Source: Anaerolineales bacterium UBA5797 (GTDB lineage Bacteria > Chloroflexota > Anaerolineae > Anaerolineales > Villigracilaceae). From it: a stretch of 64,000 nucleotides of DNA. Positions 26,034-35,072 of this stretch are shown piece after piece (position 1 is the stretch's first letter; the number at the start of each line of letters is the position of its first letter). The stretch covers positions 1 through 64,000 of the forward strand of contig DIDP01000011.1 in NCBI GenBank assembly GCA_002418205.1, written 5' to 3'. The position numbers and the translations under genes are program-made. A model generated the notes under the pieces. That model was not told the origin of the DNA. It saw only the letters and a program-made list of their open reading frames with translations, and did no database searches.

Positions 26034-28256
26034 TTATTTGTCCGCCGGTCCTGATTTCGCCAGCAGGCTGGCGATGCCGCGGAACCCAAGCCACCATTGT
26101 TCCTTCGGACGCTGGAATTCCTCGTCGATCATGCGGTCGAAATCGCGCATATCGTGGAAGTGGATCTGCCCGTTCTGTATGCCGATGAAGGCGCTGTCAT
26201 GTTCGCCCCTGTTGCATTGATCGATCAGATGCTCGAGACACATGCTCGCCAGCCGCGTCGCCTGGATGCGGTCGAACGGGGACGGGTCGCCGCCCTGCTG
26301 CATATGACCGAGGATGGCGGGACGCACGTCGAACACGTCCCTGCCCTCCTCCTCGAACAGCGAACACATGAACTCCGTGGTGTAAACGGGATTGGCATAC
26401 TCGTTGCGGATCATCAATCCCAGCCGTTTGCCGGACTGGAATCCCTTCAATAACTTTTCGACGTCCGTTTGCAGGTCGCGCAGTTTGACGCCCTCTTCGT
26501 GCAGGTACACGCGTTCCGCGCCGGTGGCGATGCCGCTCATCAGGGCGAGGTAGCCGCAGTAATGTCCCATCACCTCCACGACAAAACAGCGCCGCGTTGC
26601 CACCGCCGATTGCTTGATCTTGTCCACCGCGTCCACGATGCTGTTCAGGGCGGTATCCGCGCCGATGCTGAATTCAGAGCCGGGCAGGTTGTTGTTGATG
26701 GAGGCGGGCAGGCAGATCATCGGAATGTTGAAGGAGGGGAAGTTCGGTCGTTCCTTCAACATGCTGAAGCAGGTCTCGTAGGCGTTCCAGCCGCCGACGA
26801 TCAGGAGCGCGTCGATGTGATGGTCTTCGATGACGCGCGCAATGGAATACAGGTCGCGCCCTTTGGGGACGTGGCGCGTCGTGCCCAGCATCGAGCCGCC
26901 GCGCGTTGCCCAGCCGCTGACGCTCATCCAGTCCATCGCCTCCACTTCGCCGTTGATCAAGCCATCGAAACCGTTGTGGATGCCGAGCATGATGTATCCG
27001 CGGTCCAGCCCGAGGCGGATCGCGGCGCGGCTGGCGGTGTTCATCCCCGGCGAGGGCGCACCGGCGTTCACCACCGCGATGCGGAAGCGTTTCATCGCCG
27101 GGTCGGCGGGATGAGGCAGGGCGCGCACCATCGTCTTGAAGGTGTTGAAGGCGTCCTTGAAGGATGAACTGCGCAGCGACATGGCGCGTTCGTAATCCTT
27201 TGCCTCCACCGCCTCCGCGACCGCCAGGGTCCTGCTGACGCTTTCCAGCAGCGGCAGGCGCGTCATGCGGTTGTTGCGAATGCCGATTACCACCGGCTCA
27301 TCGTCCGCGCCCGCCGTGAGGAGCGTGTTGACGGCTTCGTGTCCCATCAGGGTGCTGAGGATGCGGTCGTAGGCGCTGGGGCGTCCGCCGCGCTGGACGT
27401 GCCCGAGCACGGTCACGCGGACCTCCTCGCCGAGCCGTTCCTCGAGGGCGCGCTGCACATCACTGCTGCCGATGTAGTTCCCGTTCCGGTCGCGCGCGCC
27501 TTCAGCGATGATCACGATGCTGTCGCGGCGACCAGCCTTCCGCCCGGCTCTGAGGCGTTCGGCAAGCACATCCTGCCAGTTCTCCACATCCGGGGGCGCC
27601 TCGGGGATGAGCACCCAGTCCGCGCCGCACGCCAGCGCGCCCATCAGGGCAAGGTAGCCGCAATTGCGTCCCATCACCTTGACCACGAACGTGCGCTGGT
27701 GACTGGCGGCGGTGCTGGTGATGGCGTCCACCGCTTCGGTGATGCGGTGCAGGGCGGTGTCGGTGCCGATGGTCATATCGGTGCCCGAGAAATCGTTGTC
27801 GATCGAGCCGACCAACCCCACGATTGAGAGGTTCGGGTGCGCGGCTGCCTGCTCCGCGCTGATCTCGCCGCCCTCCACCAGTTCGGTGACGAGGGACTTC
27901 CATTCCTGGCGGAAGATGTTCGCGCCGGTGAGCGAGCCGTCGCCGCCGATGACGATCAGCCCGTCGATGCCGCATTGGATCAGATTCTTCGCGGCGGCTT
28001 TGCGCCCTGCGCGCCTGTGGAATGCTTCGCATCTTGCCGACCCGATCACTGTTCCGCCCAACTGGAGGATTCCGCCCACCGAATCCCAATCCATCCTGCG
28101 GATGTATTCGCCGTCGTCCACGAGACCCTGATAGCCTTCGTAGACCGCGTAGACTTCGAGCCCTTTATCCAGCGCAGTTCGCACCACGGAGCGCACCGCG
28201 GCATTCATGCCCTGCGCGTCGCCTCCGCTTGTGAGTATTCCGATTCGTTTTGTCAT
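26034..28256 (-). CDS. tandem (two-domain) 6-phosphofructokinase
   Basis: Phosphorylates fructose 6-phosphate in glycolysis. At 740 aa it holds two PfkA domains in a row, as in eukaryotic PFK-1. The first (residues 1 to about 365) has ILTSGGDAQGMN, IGGDGSLTGA, the catalytic Asp in VGSIDND, MGRNCGYLA and GHVQRGGRPS. The second (about 390-740) keeps the fold markers VEVMGHYCGYLA and GHMQQGGDPS, but GGDGS is replaced by VGGWNA and SIDND by SINNN. It therefore lacks the catalytic Asp and is probably regulatory. No other glycolytic gene is adjacent. Gene duplication and fusion within this lineage is the simplest origin. Confidence 0.9.
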   Translation of the reverse strand: MTKRIGILTSGGDAQGMNAAVRSVVRTALDKGLEVYAVYEGYQGLVDDGEYIRRMDWDSVGGILQLGGTVIGSARCEAFHRRAGRKAAAKNLIQCGIDGLIVIGGDGSLTGANIFRQEWKSLVTELVEGGEISAEQAAAHPNLSIVGLVGSIDNDFSGTDMTIGTDTALHRITEAVDAITSTAASHQRTFVVKVMGRNCGYLALMGALACGADWVLIPEAPPDVENWQDVLAERLRAGRKAGRRDSIVIIAEGARDRNGNYIGSSDVQRALEERLGEEVRVTVLGHVQRGGRPSAYDRILSTLMGHEAVNTLLTAGADDEPVVIGIRNNRMTRLPLLESVSRTLAVAEAVEAKDYERAMSLRSSSFKDAFNTFKTMVRALPHPADPAMKRFRIAVVNAGAPSPGMNTASRAAIRLGLDRGYIMLGIHNGFDGLINGEVEAMDWMSVSGWATRGGSMLGTTRHVPKGRDLYSIARVIEDHHIDALLIVGGWNAYETCFSMLKERPNFPSFNIPMICLPASINNNLPGSEFSIGADTALNSIVDAVDKIKQSAVATRRCFVVEVMGHYCGYLALMSGIATGAERVYLHEEGVKLRDLQTDVEKLLKGFQSGKRLGLMIRNEYANPVYTTEFMCSLFEEEGRDVFDVRPAILGHMQQGGDPSPFDRIQATRLASMCLEHLIDQCNRGEHDSAFIGIQNGQIHFHDMRDFDRMIDEEFQRPKEQWWLGFRGIASLLAKSGPADK

Positions 28257-28464
28257 AAGTTCCTATCGTGCTCCCATCGCTCTGAAGGGTTCGAAGACCC
28301 TTCGGGACGTTTTGTGCAGGTTGAAATTTTTTGTTCCATTTATTCTACTGCAATTGGATTTGACTTTTAAAACAAAACGTGACTGTCGAATGTCACGTTT
28401 TGCGGGAGGCTTCTAGGTTTCGCTTACAACTCGTCACTGCCTGGCTGTTTCTTGGGACGTTTTG

Positions 28465-28965
28465 TCAGGCTGCAACTTTGGCTAAAAAGCCCTCAACATC
28501 TTTTATAAAAATCATAGCCCTTTGATCTATCTGTCTTGTCAAATCTTCCAAATCACCGAAATCTGGATCTTCCACCAATATATGCTCTAAAACAGAATCA
28601 GTCCATTTTCCCTGGGGTGCTATCTTATACCGGTCCCAACCGCTTTCTGTAATTATTTTCCAATATTTTGCAAGAACCCTCTGATTTTTTCCAGATAACC
28701 AGATTTCAAAGTGAAAAGAGTCATAAACGAACACGATGGCAATTTTTAGACCTTTGTCTTTCAGGGAACCGGGAACGACAGAAAAATATGTCATATCCAT
28801 ATAGCCATAATAAATACTTCCAGATGTGGAAAAATCAGGATATTTGTTACTAAAGTGGTTCTTCAAACTCATCATAAATTGCATCAGTCCCTGATACGCC
28901 TTCTGAATTGCCCCCTTCTTTAGTTGCTTTCGATACTCAATCATATTTTCTTGCAAAGATTTCAT
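28465..28965 (-). CDS. DUF7000-like family protein
   Basis: A 166-aa soluble protein with MIEYRKQLKKGAIQKAYQGL at the N-terminus and SGSIYYGYMDMTYFSVVP, AIVFVYDSFHFEIWLSGKN and a C-terminal DLTRQIDQRAMIFIKDVE. This pattern matches my memory of the DUF7000 family, whose function is unknown and which occurs sporadically in bacteria. Base composition is clearly more AT-rich than the core genes. The start at 28965 has a leader of GGAACCAAG. A longer reading to 29055 runs into repeat A and is not used. It is the left-hand gene of an accessory island. Confidence 0.6.
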   Translation of the reverse strand: MKSLQENMIEYRKQLKKGAIQKAYQGLMQFMMSLKNHFSNKYPDFSTSGSIYYGYMDMTYFSVVPGSLKDKGLKIAIVFVYDSFHFEIWLSGKNQRVLAKYWKIITESGWDRYKIAPQGKWTDSVLEHILVEDPDFGDLEDLTRQIDQRAMIFIKDVEGFLAKVAA

Positions 28966-29004
28966 CTTGGTTCCTTCGTTTTCCTGAATATTGCCTTTCG
29001 AGTT

Positions 29005-29100
29005 GCAGCCCAACGAGCCTGTCCAAAGTCCGTTTTGGGCCTTTCTCCTGTCCACCTCTCGCGCAGCATCCCTTCAGGGTTGACGCTGCTGTTCTTCGGT
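29005..29100 (-). repeat. intergenic repeat copy A in the accessory island
   Basis: On the minus strand this reads about 50 bases of ACCGAAGAACAGCAG... through GCGAGAGGTGGACAGGAGAAA and ends GGCTCGTTGGGCTGC. It shares both ends with copy B at 30138-30326. An internal hairpin forms around GCAGC and GCTGC. It separates two minus-strand cargo genes. Confidence 0.65.
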
Positions 29101-29124
29101 GCTGTAATCGATAGGCGTTTTTGA

Positions 29125-30105
29125 TCATTGCGAACCTTTCCTAGAAGCTGATGCCACAATCATACTCAATAAGTGGGTTGAATTGTACATCAAGCAATTG
29201 CATTGGGTTTTCCTTATCCACACATAAACATTTTCAAAGAAGCCACCCCATTTTGTGAAAGTTACAAAACGAACAGTAACATCACTTTCGCCAACAATTA
29301 CAACTGGGCTGAAATCAATCTTTTCAATTCTATCTTTTACATCTTGTGGGAACTCAATATCAAAGCCTTTCATTTCGGCGTCAACATATTGCATATCACT
29401 TGGGTCACAAAGGACCATTGAGTCGTTATATAAACCGTGCCACCAAAGATAAAACTGATCCCCAAGAAAAGCCAATGTAACGAATTCAAAATAACTTTCA
29501 GGCGTTTCGTCTATATGAATCTGTTCAAGATAATCGTATTTATGCCTTAGCTGCCCATAAGAACGCTCTCCTTCAAATTCTTCCCCAAATGACATTAGGA
29601 GGTCAGCGTAGGATTGGAATGGTGCACTGCTTGACTTTCGCGCATAAACAAGCGGTAAACCGCCCAATTCATCATTGAAATAAATGTAATCCAGTTTGTA
29701 ACCTGATGTAAGTTTTAAGTGCGTGAAAACGCTAAAATATGAATTGGGATTGAATTCAGAGTCCAATCTAACGGGATTTTCTTCTGTGAAATGGTCTGGC
29801 AATCCTAGATCTTTTTTCAAGTTATACAGCCCATCAACAACTGTTCGACATTCATTGGACATTGCGAGAGCGGATTGAGCATTTACTGAGATGGTCGGTA
29901 CTGCTGGAATCGTTGCCGTTGGTGATGGCTCCGGAGTTGAGGTAATAGTGGCTGTCGGAATGGCTGTTTTTGTTGGAACAGCAGTTGCTGTATTTGTTGG
30001 CGTTATGGTCGGAACAGGCGTCACCGCTCCGCACCCCATCGAATTAGCGGTAAGGAGAATAACCAACAACGCCGTAACGATTTTGTTTGTGGGCTTTACT
30101 GTCAT
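29125..30105 (-). CDS. exported protein with Thr/Pro spacer, probable lipoprotein
   Basis: A 326-aa protein with an N-terminal signal (KIVTALLVILLTANSMGC) whose Cys at about residue 21 is probably lipidated, although the lipobox SMGC is weak. A Thr/Pro/Ala spacer of about 45 residues follows, then a soluble domain of about 250 residues beginning SALAMSNECRTVVDGLY. The domain is not recognised. It contains WWHGLYNDSMVLCDPSDMQ and ends CNCLMYNSTHLLSMIVAS. It is AT-rich like its neighbours in the island. An alternative ATG at 30117 lies four codons upstream but directly abuts the purine-rich stretch. Frame and signal peptide are convincing; function is open. Confidence 0.6.
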   Translation of the reverse strand: MTVKPTNKIVTALLVILLTANSMGCGAVTPVPTITPTNTATAVPTKTAIPTATITSTPEPSPTATIPAVPTISVNAQSALAMSNECRTVVDGLYNLKKDLGLPDHFTEENPVRLDSEFNPNSYFSVFTHLKLTSGYKLDYIYFNDELGGLPLVYARKSSSAPFQSYADLLMSFGEEFEGERSYGQLRHKYDYLEQIHIDETPESYFEFVTLAFLGDQFYLWWHGLYNDSMVLCDPSDMQYVDAEMKGFDIEFPQDVKDRIEKIDFSPVVIVGESDVTVRFVTFTKWGGFFENVYVWIRKTQCNCLMYNSTHLLSMIVASASRKGSQ

Positions 30106-30137
30106 TTCAAAATCCATCCTTTGCGTCTGTAAATTAA

Positions 30138-30326
30138 GCAGCCCAACGAGACTGTCGAAAAAAATATTTCCAAACGAACAAATAATGCTTTCCAGAGGGA
30201 GCATCGGTGTTTTTGGTGGAAAGTTCTCCAGTCTGAGCCGCTTTTCATTTTATTCTTTTTTGGAGACTTTCTCCTGCTCACCTCTCGCGTGGCATCCCTT
30301 TGGGATTGATACTGCTGTTCATCGGT
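30138..30326 (-). repeat. intergenic repeat copy B in the accessory island
   Basis: Related to copy A at both ends. ACCGATGAACAGCAG and GCGAGAGGTGAGCAGGAGAAAG match copy A, and so does the terminal CTCGTTGGGCTGC. An extra block of about 95 bases lies between the two conserved ends. GTTGGGC at the edge fits the GTTRRRY core of integron attC sites, but a matching RYYYAAC partner was not found. Confidence 0.6.
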
Positions 30327-30437
30327 GGGCGCATTTTCTGGATGGAATTCTCACGCCAGATTTTACAAATAAACTAATGTGTTGCCTGCAACCAGGGAGC
30401 AACGTCGAGGCATGCTCCCATGGATTGGTACAGCCAT

Positions 30438-30982
30438 TTATCTTGTTTCTCGTTTTCGTTGACCACCGGCAAACAATTTCCCCAAGTGGTCTGGCAATGG
30501 CTCCACCTGACTATAGAGATCCTCCATCTGTGAAATCTCACGCCATGGTAGTGACTGTCCCTCTGTACTGTTCTCGTGATTGGCATCACCGACGACTAAG
30601 AAATCAAGGTCACTGCTGGCTTCACGAAACCCCCAACTCTCACGAGCCGCCCACCAGTGACACGCCGAACACCCATATAAACACGAAAAATCATGAACGG
30701 GAATTAACGAGCCATACGATAAATCACTTATCACCGCCTTTGAGGGGTGGATGGTGGTCACCAGAATGGATTTTCCACAATTAGGACAATGTCTCATATG
30801 TCCGGGCTGTTGGGAAAAATAGGTTCGGAGGTCGTAAACAATGTATTTGGGCAACTTCTGGAATTCCTTGTTATGATCTTCTGTGTGCTCAACGAGTGTT
30901 TGGACGGTCCTTCGCCATATAACTGCTTATGGATGTCCAAAAAATGATGCAGGGCAAATTCTACGGCCGTTTCCGCGGGAAT
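30438..30982 (-). pseudogene. frameshifted gene for a zinc-ribbon protein
   Basis: Two adjacent frames join into one protein-like reading. Upstream (30982 to about 30895) gives AETAVEFALHHFLDIHKQLY and GEGPSKHS. After a one-base shift near 30888-30898 the text continues VEHTEDHNKEFQKLPKYIVY and DLRTYFSQQPGH. The C-terminal part has paired cysteines (CPNCGK and CLYGCSACHWW) that suggest a zinc site. No ATG opens the upstream frame, which is closed by a stop just ahead, so the start is also lost. The family is unknown. Confidence 0.5.
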
Positions 30983-31030
30983 TCAAGCAAATGGCTTGTT
31001 CTGGCGCCTCGCACGCCGTGGATTATCTCG

Positions 31031-31573
31031 TCAACTGAAGAATAATATCCACCAGGGCGTTGCATCTCCGGGTATGGGCGGGCAGCCATAGGCATCAGGA
31101 AAGCAGCCGAATTGGAAGGTCCCCAGATCGCTTGCCATCTGCCAATAATTTTGGGCGGCATTCGAAGACAGCACCAAAACAGCGACCGCGACGAACAGTA
31201 GAAGCAGCCAGCGTACCGTGACCGATCCGCTGCGTTGGGCAGTGACGATCCCGATGGACAGGATCAGCGCACATAGCAGGATGAAGGGAGTCTTATAGCG
31301 CGTGGAAATTTCGTCGAAGTTGAACAGGAGCACGAACGGAATGAGGGAAACGAGGAGCACGTCGGGAGGCAGCCACCATTTCCAAAGTAAAACGATGATG
31401 ACCGGGATCGCAAGCCAAAAAGAGGCAATTGCCACCATTTCGAGTGAAATGGGAGGTCTGGGAAAACCCTCCAATGTGGTGGCAAGCGACCACAACCAGA
31501 GCGGCAGAAGGCTGGCAAGGGTTGCCAGCCACGAGTCTTCGGAGAACCATCGAAGTTTCTGTATGGTTGCCAT
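31031..31573 (-). CDS. small integral membrane protein
   Basis: A 180-aa protein with four to five hydrophobic helices (for example PLWLWSLATTL, ASFWLAIPVIIVLLWKW, VLLVSLIPFVLLF and WLLLLFVAVAVLVLSS). A short polar C-terminal tail with three Cys/Pro-rich turns (FGCFPDAYGCPPIPG) follows. AAGGAGG lies six bases ahead of the ATG, which makes the start certain. No family recognised. It sits alone between the accessory island and a lipoprotein gene. Confidence 0.6.
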   Translation of the reverse strand: MATIQKLRWFSEDSWLATLASLLPLWLWSLATTLEGFPRPPISLEMVAIASFWLAIPVIIVLLWKWWLPPDVLLVSLIPFVLLFNFDEISTRYKTPFILLCALILSIGIVTAQRSGSVTVRWLLLLFVAVAVLVLSSNAAQNYWQMASDLGTFQFGCFPDAYGCPPIPGDATPWWILFFS

Positions 31574-31709
31574 GGGATCCTCCTTTCTTTACGATGCCCG
31601 GACAATGAATTCCACAGATCAGTTATAAACATCCCCACGACTAAAGGATCGGTTTACTTACGATTTTACAACCGTCCCTGCGCGACTTCAAGCAGGGATT
31701 CATTTCAAC

Positions 31710-32735
31710 TCACTCGCACTCCGCAGACACCCGCTCCACAGGCAGGCCGAACGCTTCGTAGACCGGGACGCCGTCCCATTCGGAGGGGATGGGAAGACCG
31801 AGGGCGAAGGCGGCGGTCGCGGCGGTATCCATGGTGTGGACCCGGGTCGTCAATACTTTGGGCTGGATGCCGGGGCCGGAGGCGATCCACGGGATGGTCA
31901 TATCTTCGGGAAGGCTGGAACCGTGGGTGGTATCGTGCCCGCCGTGATCGGCTGTGACGATGATGAGGGTTTCGTCGCGCAAGCCTCTCGCGTCCAGTTC
32001 GGCAAGGAGGTTTCCGAGCGCTTCGTCCGCGCGGCGGATGACGCTGAGTTGTTCCCCCGAAAGCCAGCCGTATTCATGTCCCATCCAATCGGGGGTGGGG
32101 AAGTGCACGAAGAGGACCCCGAAATCCTCGGGGAAATCCGCGATCAACCGATCTGTGATGACGAGGTCGCGGTCGTTGATGTAAACGAACGTGTCCGTGC
32201 TGGATGGCTCGGTGATCTGGCGCAGTTTTTCCTTGCCCACGACCATCACAGTCTGCAAGCCCGCCGCATGCGCGAGATCGAACAGGTCCGTGCCGTTGGC
32301 GTAACCGAGGAGCGGGAGATAATCGTTCCAGTAGATGCCATGTTTGGAGGGACACAAACCTGTGAGCATGGAGGCATGTGAGATCAATGTCACGCTGGGG
32401 CGCACGGTCTGTGCGTTGAGCGTGTATGCCGAATTCTGCATCAGGGATAGAAGATTCGGCATGGGTGCCAGCGCGATGGCATCGGGGCGGAGTCCGTCAA
32501 TGGACAGGATCAGGACGCGGGTGGCATGAGGCGCAGGCGTCGGCGTGAGGGTGGCGGTCGGTGAGGGAGTCTCCGTTTCGGTGGCGGTCGGTGATGGCGT
32601 CCATGTTTCTGTAGATGTCGCGGTGAAGGTCCCGGCGGGTGGGATGGCGGTTGCGGGGGCGAAGGTCGGGATCTGACAGGCAAGCAGGGTGAGCAGGGCC
32701 AGGACCAGGAGACTCGGTTTACGGAAGTTGCTCAT
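31710..32735 (-). CDS. lipoprotein of the alkaline phosphatase / nucleotide pyrophosphatase superfamily
   Basis: A 341-aa exported hydrolase. The lipobox is LLAC at about residues 17-20, followed by a 45-residue Thr/Pro/Glu spacer. The catalytic domain begins RVLILSIDGLRPD with the first metal Asp. It continues with RPSVTLISHASMLTG, where the nucleophile is Thr or Ser, then TPDWMGHEYG, TADHGGHD and a late His in TTRVHTMD. These are the metal ligands of type I phosphodiesterases. The substrate may be a nucleotide, lipid or phosphonate ester and cannot be told. It is on the same strand as the next lipoprotein gene upstream but is separated from it by a terminator. Confidence 0.8.
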   Translation of the reverse strand: MSNFRKPSLLVLALLTLLACQIPTFAPATAIPPAGTFTATSTETWTPSPTATETETPSPTATLTPTPAPHATRVLILSIDGLRPDAIALAPMPNLLSLMQNSAYTLNAQTVRPSVTLISHASMLTGLCPSKHGIYWNDYLPLLGYANGTDLFDLAHAAGLQTVMVVGKEKLRQITEPSSTDTFVYINDRDLVITDRLIADFPEDFGVLFVHFPTPDWMGHEYGWLSGEQLSVIRRADEALGNLLAELDARGLRDETLIIVTADHGGHDTTHGSSLPEDMTIPWIASGPGIQPKVLTTRVHTMDTAATAAFALGLPIPSEWDGVPVYEAFGLPVERVSAECE

Positions 32736-32761
32736 AAGGGAAAGTCCATCTGAATTAATAA

Positions 32762-32785
32762 CGGGCGGACTGTTACGCCCGCCCG
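32762..32785 (-). terminator. terminator of the SH3 lipoprotein gene
   Basis: GC-rich stem (CGGGCGGA at 32762-32769 with the complementary run at 32776-32785) followed by TTATTAATT on the minus strand. Confidence 0.65.
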
Positions 32786-32806
32786 ATGAAGAAACTTGAT
32801 CCTAAA

Positions 32807-33568
32807 CTATGGGCACTTGATTTCGTATTTGGTTTCGCTCTGGATGCTGTTGGGCGAGGTGACGATCAGGCGCACCCAGTAGGTGCCTACGATGACCGAG
32901 GGAGTGTAATCGGCTGAGACGGTTTTCGAACCGGCTTCGGTGAACTCGGTGGTCTGCGTGGACATCGCGCCGCTCTGCTGGGTCTCGAAATACCATTTGA
33001 CGGTCGTCGGTCCGTTCGTTTCGATGGTGCCTTCGATCTTGCTGGGGGAGATCGGTCCCACGCATCCGGCAACGCTGATATCTGCGGGTGTGATCTTTAC
33101 CGACACGCTCGTCACGGTCGCCTTGGGTGTTTCAACCACGGGGATGGGTGCAAGGTTGCCGGCGGTATTGGTCACGCTGGCGGCGACCCAGCAGTTGCGG
33201 CTGGCGTTGAGCGGATCGACGATGTACCACCAGTTGAAGTCCGCGCTTTTGCCGATGATCTGCGACGACTGACCGACGACCAGCCCGCTCAGGACAGCCC
33301 ATTCCGTGCCCGGACCGAAGCGACAGTTGACCGAGACATCCTTGGGGAAGGCGATCGGGATCGTCGGCGTGGAGGTCAGTGTTGGAGGAGGCGTGTCGGT
33401 CGGCGGCGGGGTATTGGTTGCGGTCGCGGTTGGCGGAGGCTGTGTGGCGGAGGGGACCACCGTCGGCTCCTCGGTTGGCGTCTCCGTGCCCGGCACATTG
33501 GATGGCAGGTTGCACGCCTGGATGATGAATGTCAATACGAGGAAAAGAATTAAAGTTTTGGATTTCAT
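32807..33568 (-). CDS. lipoprotein with bacterial SH3 domain and Ig-like domain
   Basis: A 253-aa lipoprotein with lipobox IIQAC at residues 15-19 and a Thr/Pro spacer to about residue 65. An SH3b-type domain follows (VNCRFGPGTEWAVLSGLVVG, ending NCWVAASVTN), which usually binds peptidoglycan or surface ligands. A C-terminal beta-sandwich of about 95 residues starts SVKITPADISVAGCVGP. GAAGGAG precedes the ATG. The domain layout is common for unknown surface proteins of Anaerolineae. Confidence 0.75.
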   Translation of the reverse strand: MKSKTLILFLVLTFIIQACNLPSNVPGTETPTEEPTVVPSATQPPPTATATNTPPPTDTPPPTLTSTPTIPIAFPKDVSVNCRFGPGTEWAVLSGLVVGQSSQIIGKSADFNWWYIVDPLNASRNCWVAASVTNTAGNLAPIPVVETPKATVTSVSVKITPADISVAGCVGPISPSKIEGTIETNGPTTVKWYFETQQSGAMSTQTTEFTEAGSKTVSADYTPSVIVGTYWVRLIVTSPNSIQSETKYEIKCP

Positions 33569-33648
33569 CGTCTCTCCTTCTCTTTTTGTCCATCTTACCC
33601 AACCATCATACCAGAGGCAATGGAACTTTTGGATGTTTCCCTTTTAAG

Positions 33649-33681
33649 AACTTTGAGCGGACGTTTCGTCCGCTCAAAGTT
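33649..33681 (-). terminator. terminator of the PadR-HAAS operon
   Basis: A perfect 13-bp stem (33649-33661 with 33669-33681) lies eight bases after the HAAS gene stop codon. Confidence 0.85.
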
Positions 33682-33688
33682 GGATCCT

Positions 33689-34705
33689 CTATTTGATCAC
33701 CGGATATGGTGGCTGGGTCCCGCCGAAGAACAACCTGAGCAGTGACTTTACGACCTTGATGACCGTGACGACCACGACAATGATGATAATGATCGTCGGC
33801 ACGAAGTTTAACAGGCGTGAGAGATTATCCGCGGCTTCGGCAACGCCAATGGATGTCAATGCTTCAGGTGTGATCCCGAAGATACCGGGCGTTCGGAGGA
33901 TGACGACCGCCAGGACCATCCCGGCAACATCCAGCGCGATCCCCAGGATGCGTGTTGCGGCTGTCCAGTATCTCTGCCCCAGCATGAAGCCGCTGAAGGC
34001 GATCTGCAGCAAGCCCATGAAGTTGATCCACGGCAGGAAGCGGAAGAAGGCTTCTGTCAGCACCGGCATGGTGACCCATGTGCCGCCACTCAGATAACGG
34101 ATGGAGATCAGTTCGGGATACAGGTTGAAGATCGCCAGCGCCAGGAAGGTGATAATGATGGTGGCGATGTGATCCGGCAGGTCGGTCTGGTCGGGATCGG
34201 GCTCGCTCTTCAATTCCTTGGGGTCCCAATCCTTGAACTCGTGCTCGACCCGGTCCACGACCGATGTCCGTTCGATGATGGCGAAGGCCAGGGCGATGTT
34301 CCCGAACGCCGCGATCAATCCGCTGATCAGACCGGTGAACCACTTACTCATGGACGAAACGAACGCTGGTCCGGTCAGGCCGGTTTTGGCGAGGGCAACC
34401 CCAAGTCCGATCAGGGAGGCGGCGAAGACCACCACGAGCACAATGCGGAGCACCGTCTCGAAGATCGGGAACAATCGCGGCCCGATCAGATATTGATGGG
34501 TCTTGTAGGTCGCGGCGACCTCGCGCGGCGAGCCGTATTCCTTCAACAGTTCCATGACCAGCGCCTCTTCATCCTGACCGTCTGCCTGCTTCCGTTCCTC
34601 GAGCATATCCTCCAGCGTCGAGCGGATCTCGGCTTCGATGTCAACGCGGTTCCTGCGCGGCAGGTGTTTGCCGACTTCATTGATGTATCTGTCGATGAGG
34701 TTCAT
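33689..34705 (-). CDS. HAAS-domain membrane protein
   Basis: A 338-aa protein. The N-terminal helical HAAS-type domain (DRYINEVGKHLPRRNRVDIE, GSPREVAATYK) is typical of proteins encoded next to PadR regulators. About six TM helices follow between residues 88 and 325. HAAS proteins are thought to work as membrane partners in PadR signalling; their biochemical activity is not known. Its start lies 16 bases after the end of the PadR gene and has AAGGAGAATCAAA just ahead, so the two form an operon controlled by the operator at 35073-35101. Confidence 0.8.
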   Translation of the reverse strand: MNLIDRYINEVGKHLPRRNRVDIEAEIRSTLEDMLEERKQADGQDEEALVMELLKEYGSPREVAATYKTHQYLIGPRLFPIFETVLRIVLVVVFAASLIGLGVALAKTGLTGPAFVSSMSKWFTGLISGLIAAFGNIALAFAIIERTSVVDRVEHEFKDWDPKELKSEPDPDQTDLPDHIATIIITFLALAIFNLYPELISIRYLSGGTWVTMPVLTEAFFRFLPWINFMGLLQIAFSGFMLGQRYWTAATRILGIALDVAGMVLAVVILRTPGIFGITPEALTSIGVAEAADNLSRLLNFVPTIIIIIVVVVTVIKVVKSLLRLFFGGTQPPYPVIK

Positions 34706-34721
34706 TTTGATTCTCCTTGCG

Positions 34722-35054
34722 TTACGATAGCATTTGATTCATGGTCTGAACCATTGCAGACCATTCCTTTTTGAGTTTTGTCAGCACCGCCTTGCCCTGC
34801 GTGCTGATGACGTAATACCGGCGCGGACGGGCTTCGTCCACAATGCGCCAGTCGGACTGTAACAGCCCCTGCGACTCAAGCCTGCGGAGCAGGGGATAGA
34901 GCGTGCTTTGGTCCACCTCCAGCCCCTTGTCAGACAGCGCCTTGAGCAGGGAATAACCGTACTCCTCCCGGCTCAACTGGCTGAGCACCGCAATGGACAA
35001 GGTGCCGCGTCGCAGTTCCAACAGTATGTTTTGTACAAGTTCATCGTTTTCCAT
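34722..35054 (-). CDS. PadR family transcriptional regulator
   Basis: A 110-aa winged-helix repressor. The DNA-binding domain has LRRGTLSIAVLSQLSREEYG, the recognition helix region LEVDQSTLYPLLRRLESQGL and the wing RRYYVISTQGKAVL. A short C-terminal helix (EWSAMVQTMNQML) serves dimerisation, as in PadR-s1 proteins. It probably represses its own operon through the perfect palindrome that lies between -35 and -10 of its promoter. It is paired with the HAAS membrane protein downstream. Confidence 0.9.
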   Translation of the reverse strand: MENDELVQNILLELRRGTLSIAVLSQLSREEYGYSLLKALSDKGLEVDQSTLYPLLRRLESQGLLQSDWRIVDEARPRRYYVISTQGKAVLTKLKKEWSAMVQTMNQMLS

Positions 35055-35072
35055 GGTTCACCTTATGGTCGT

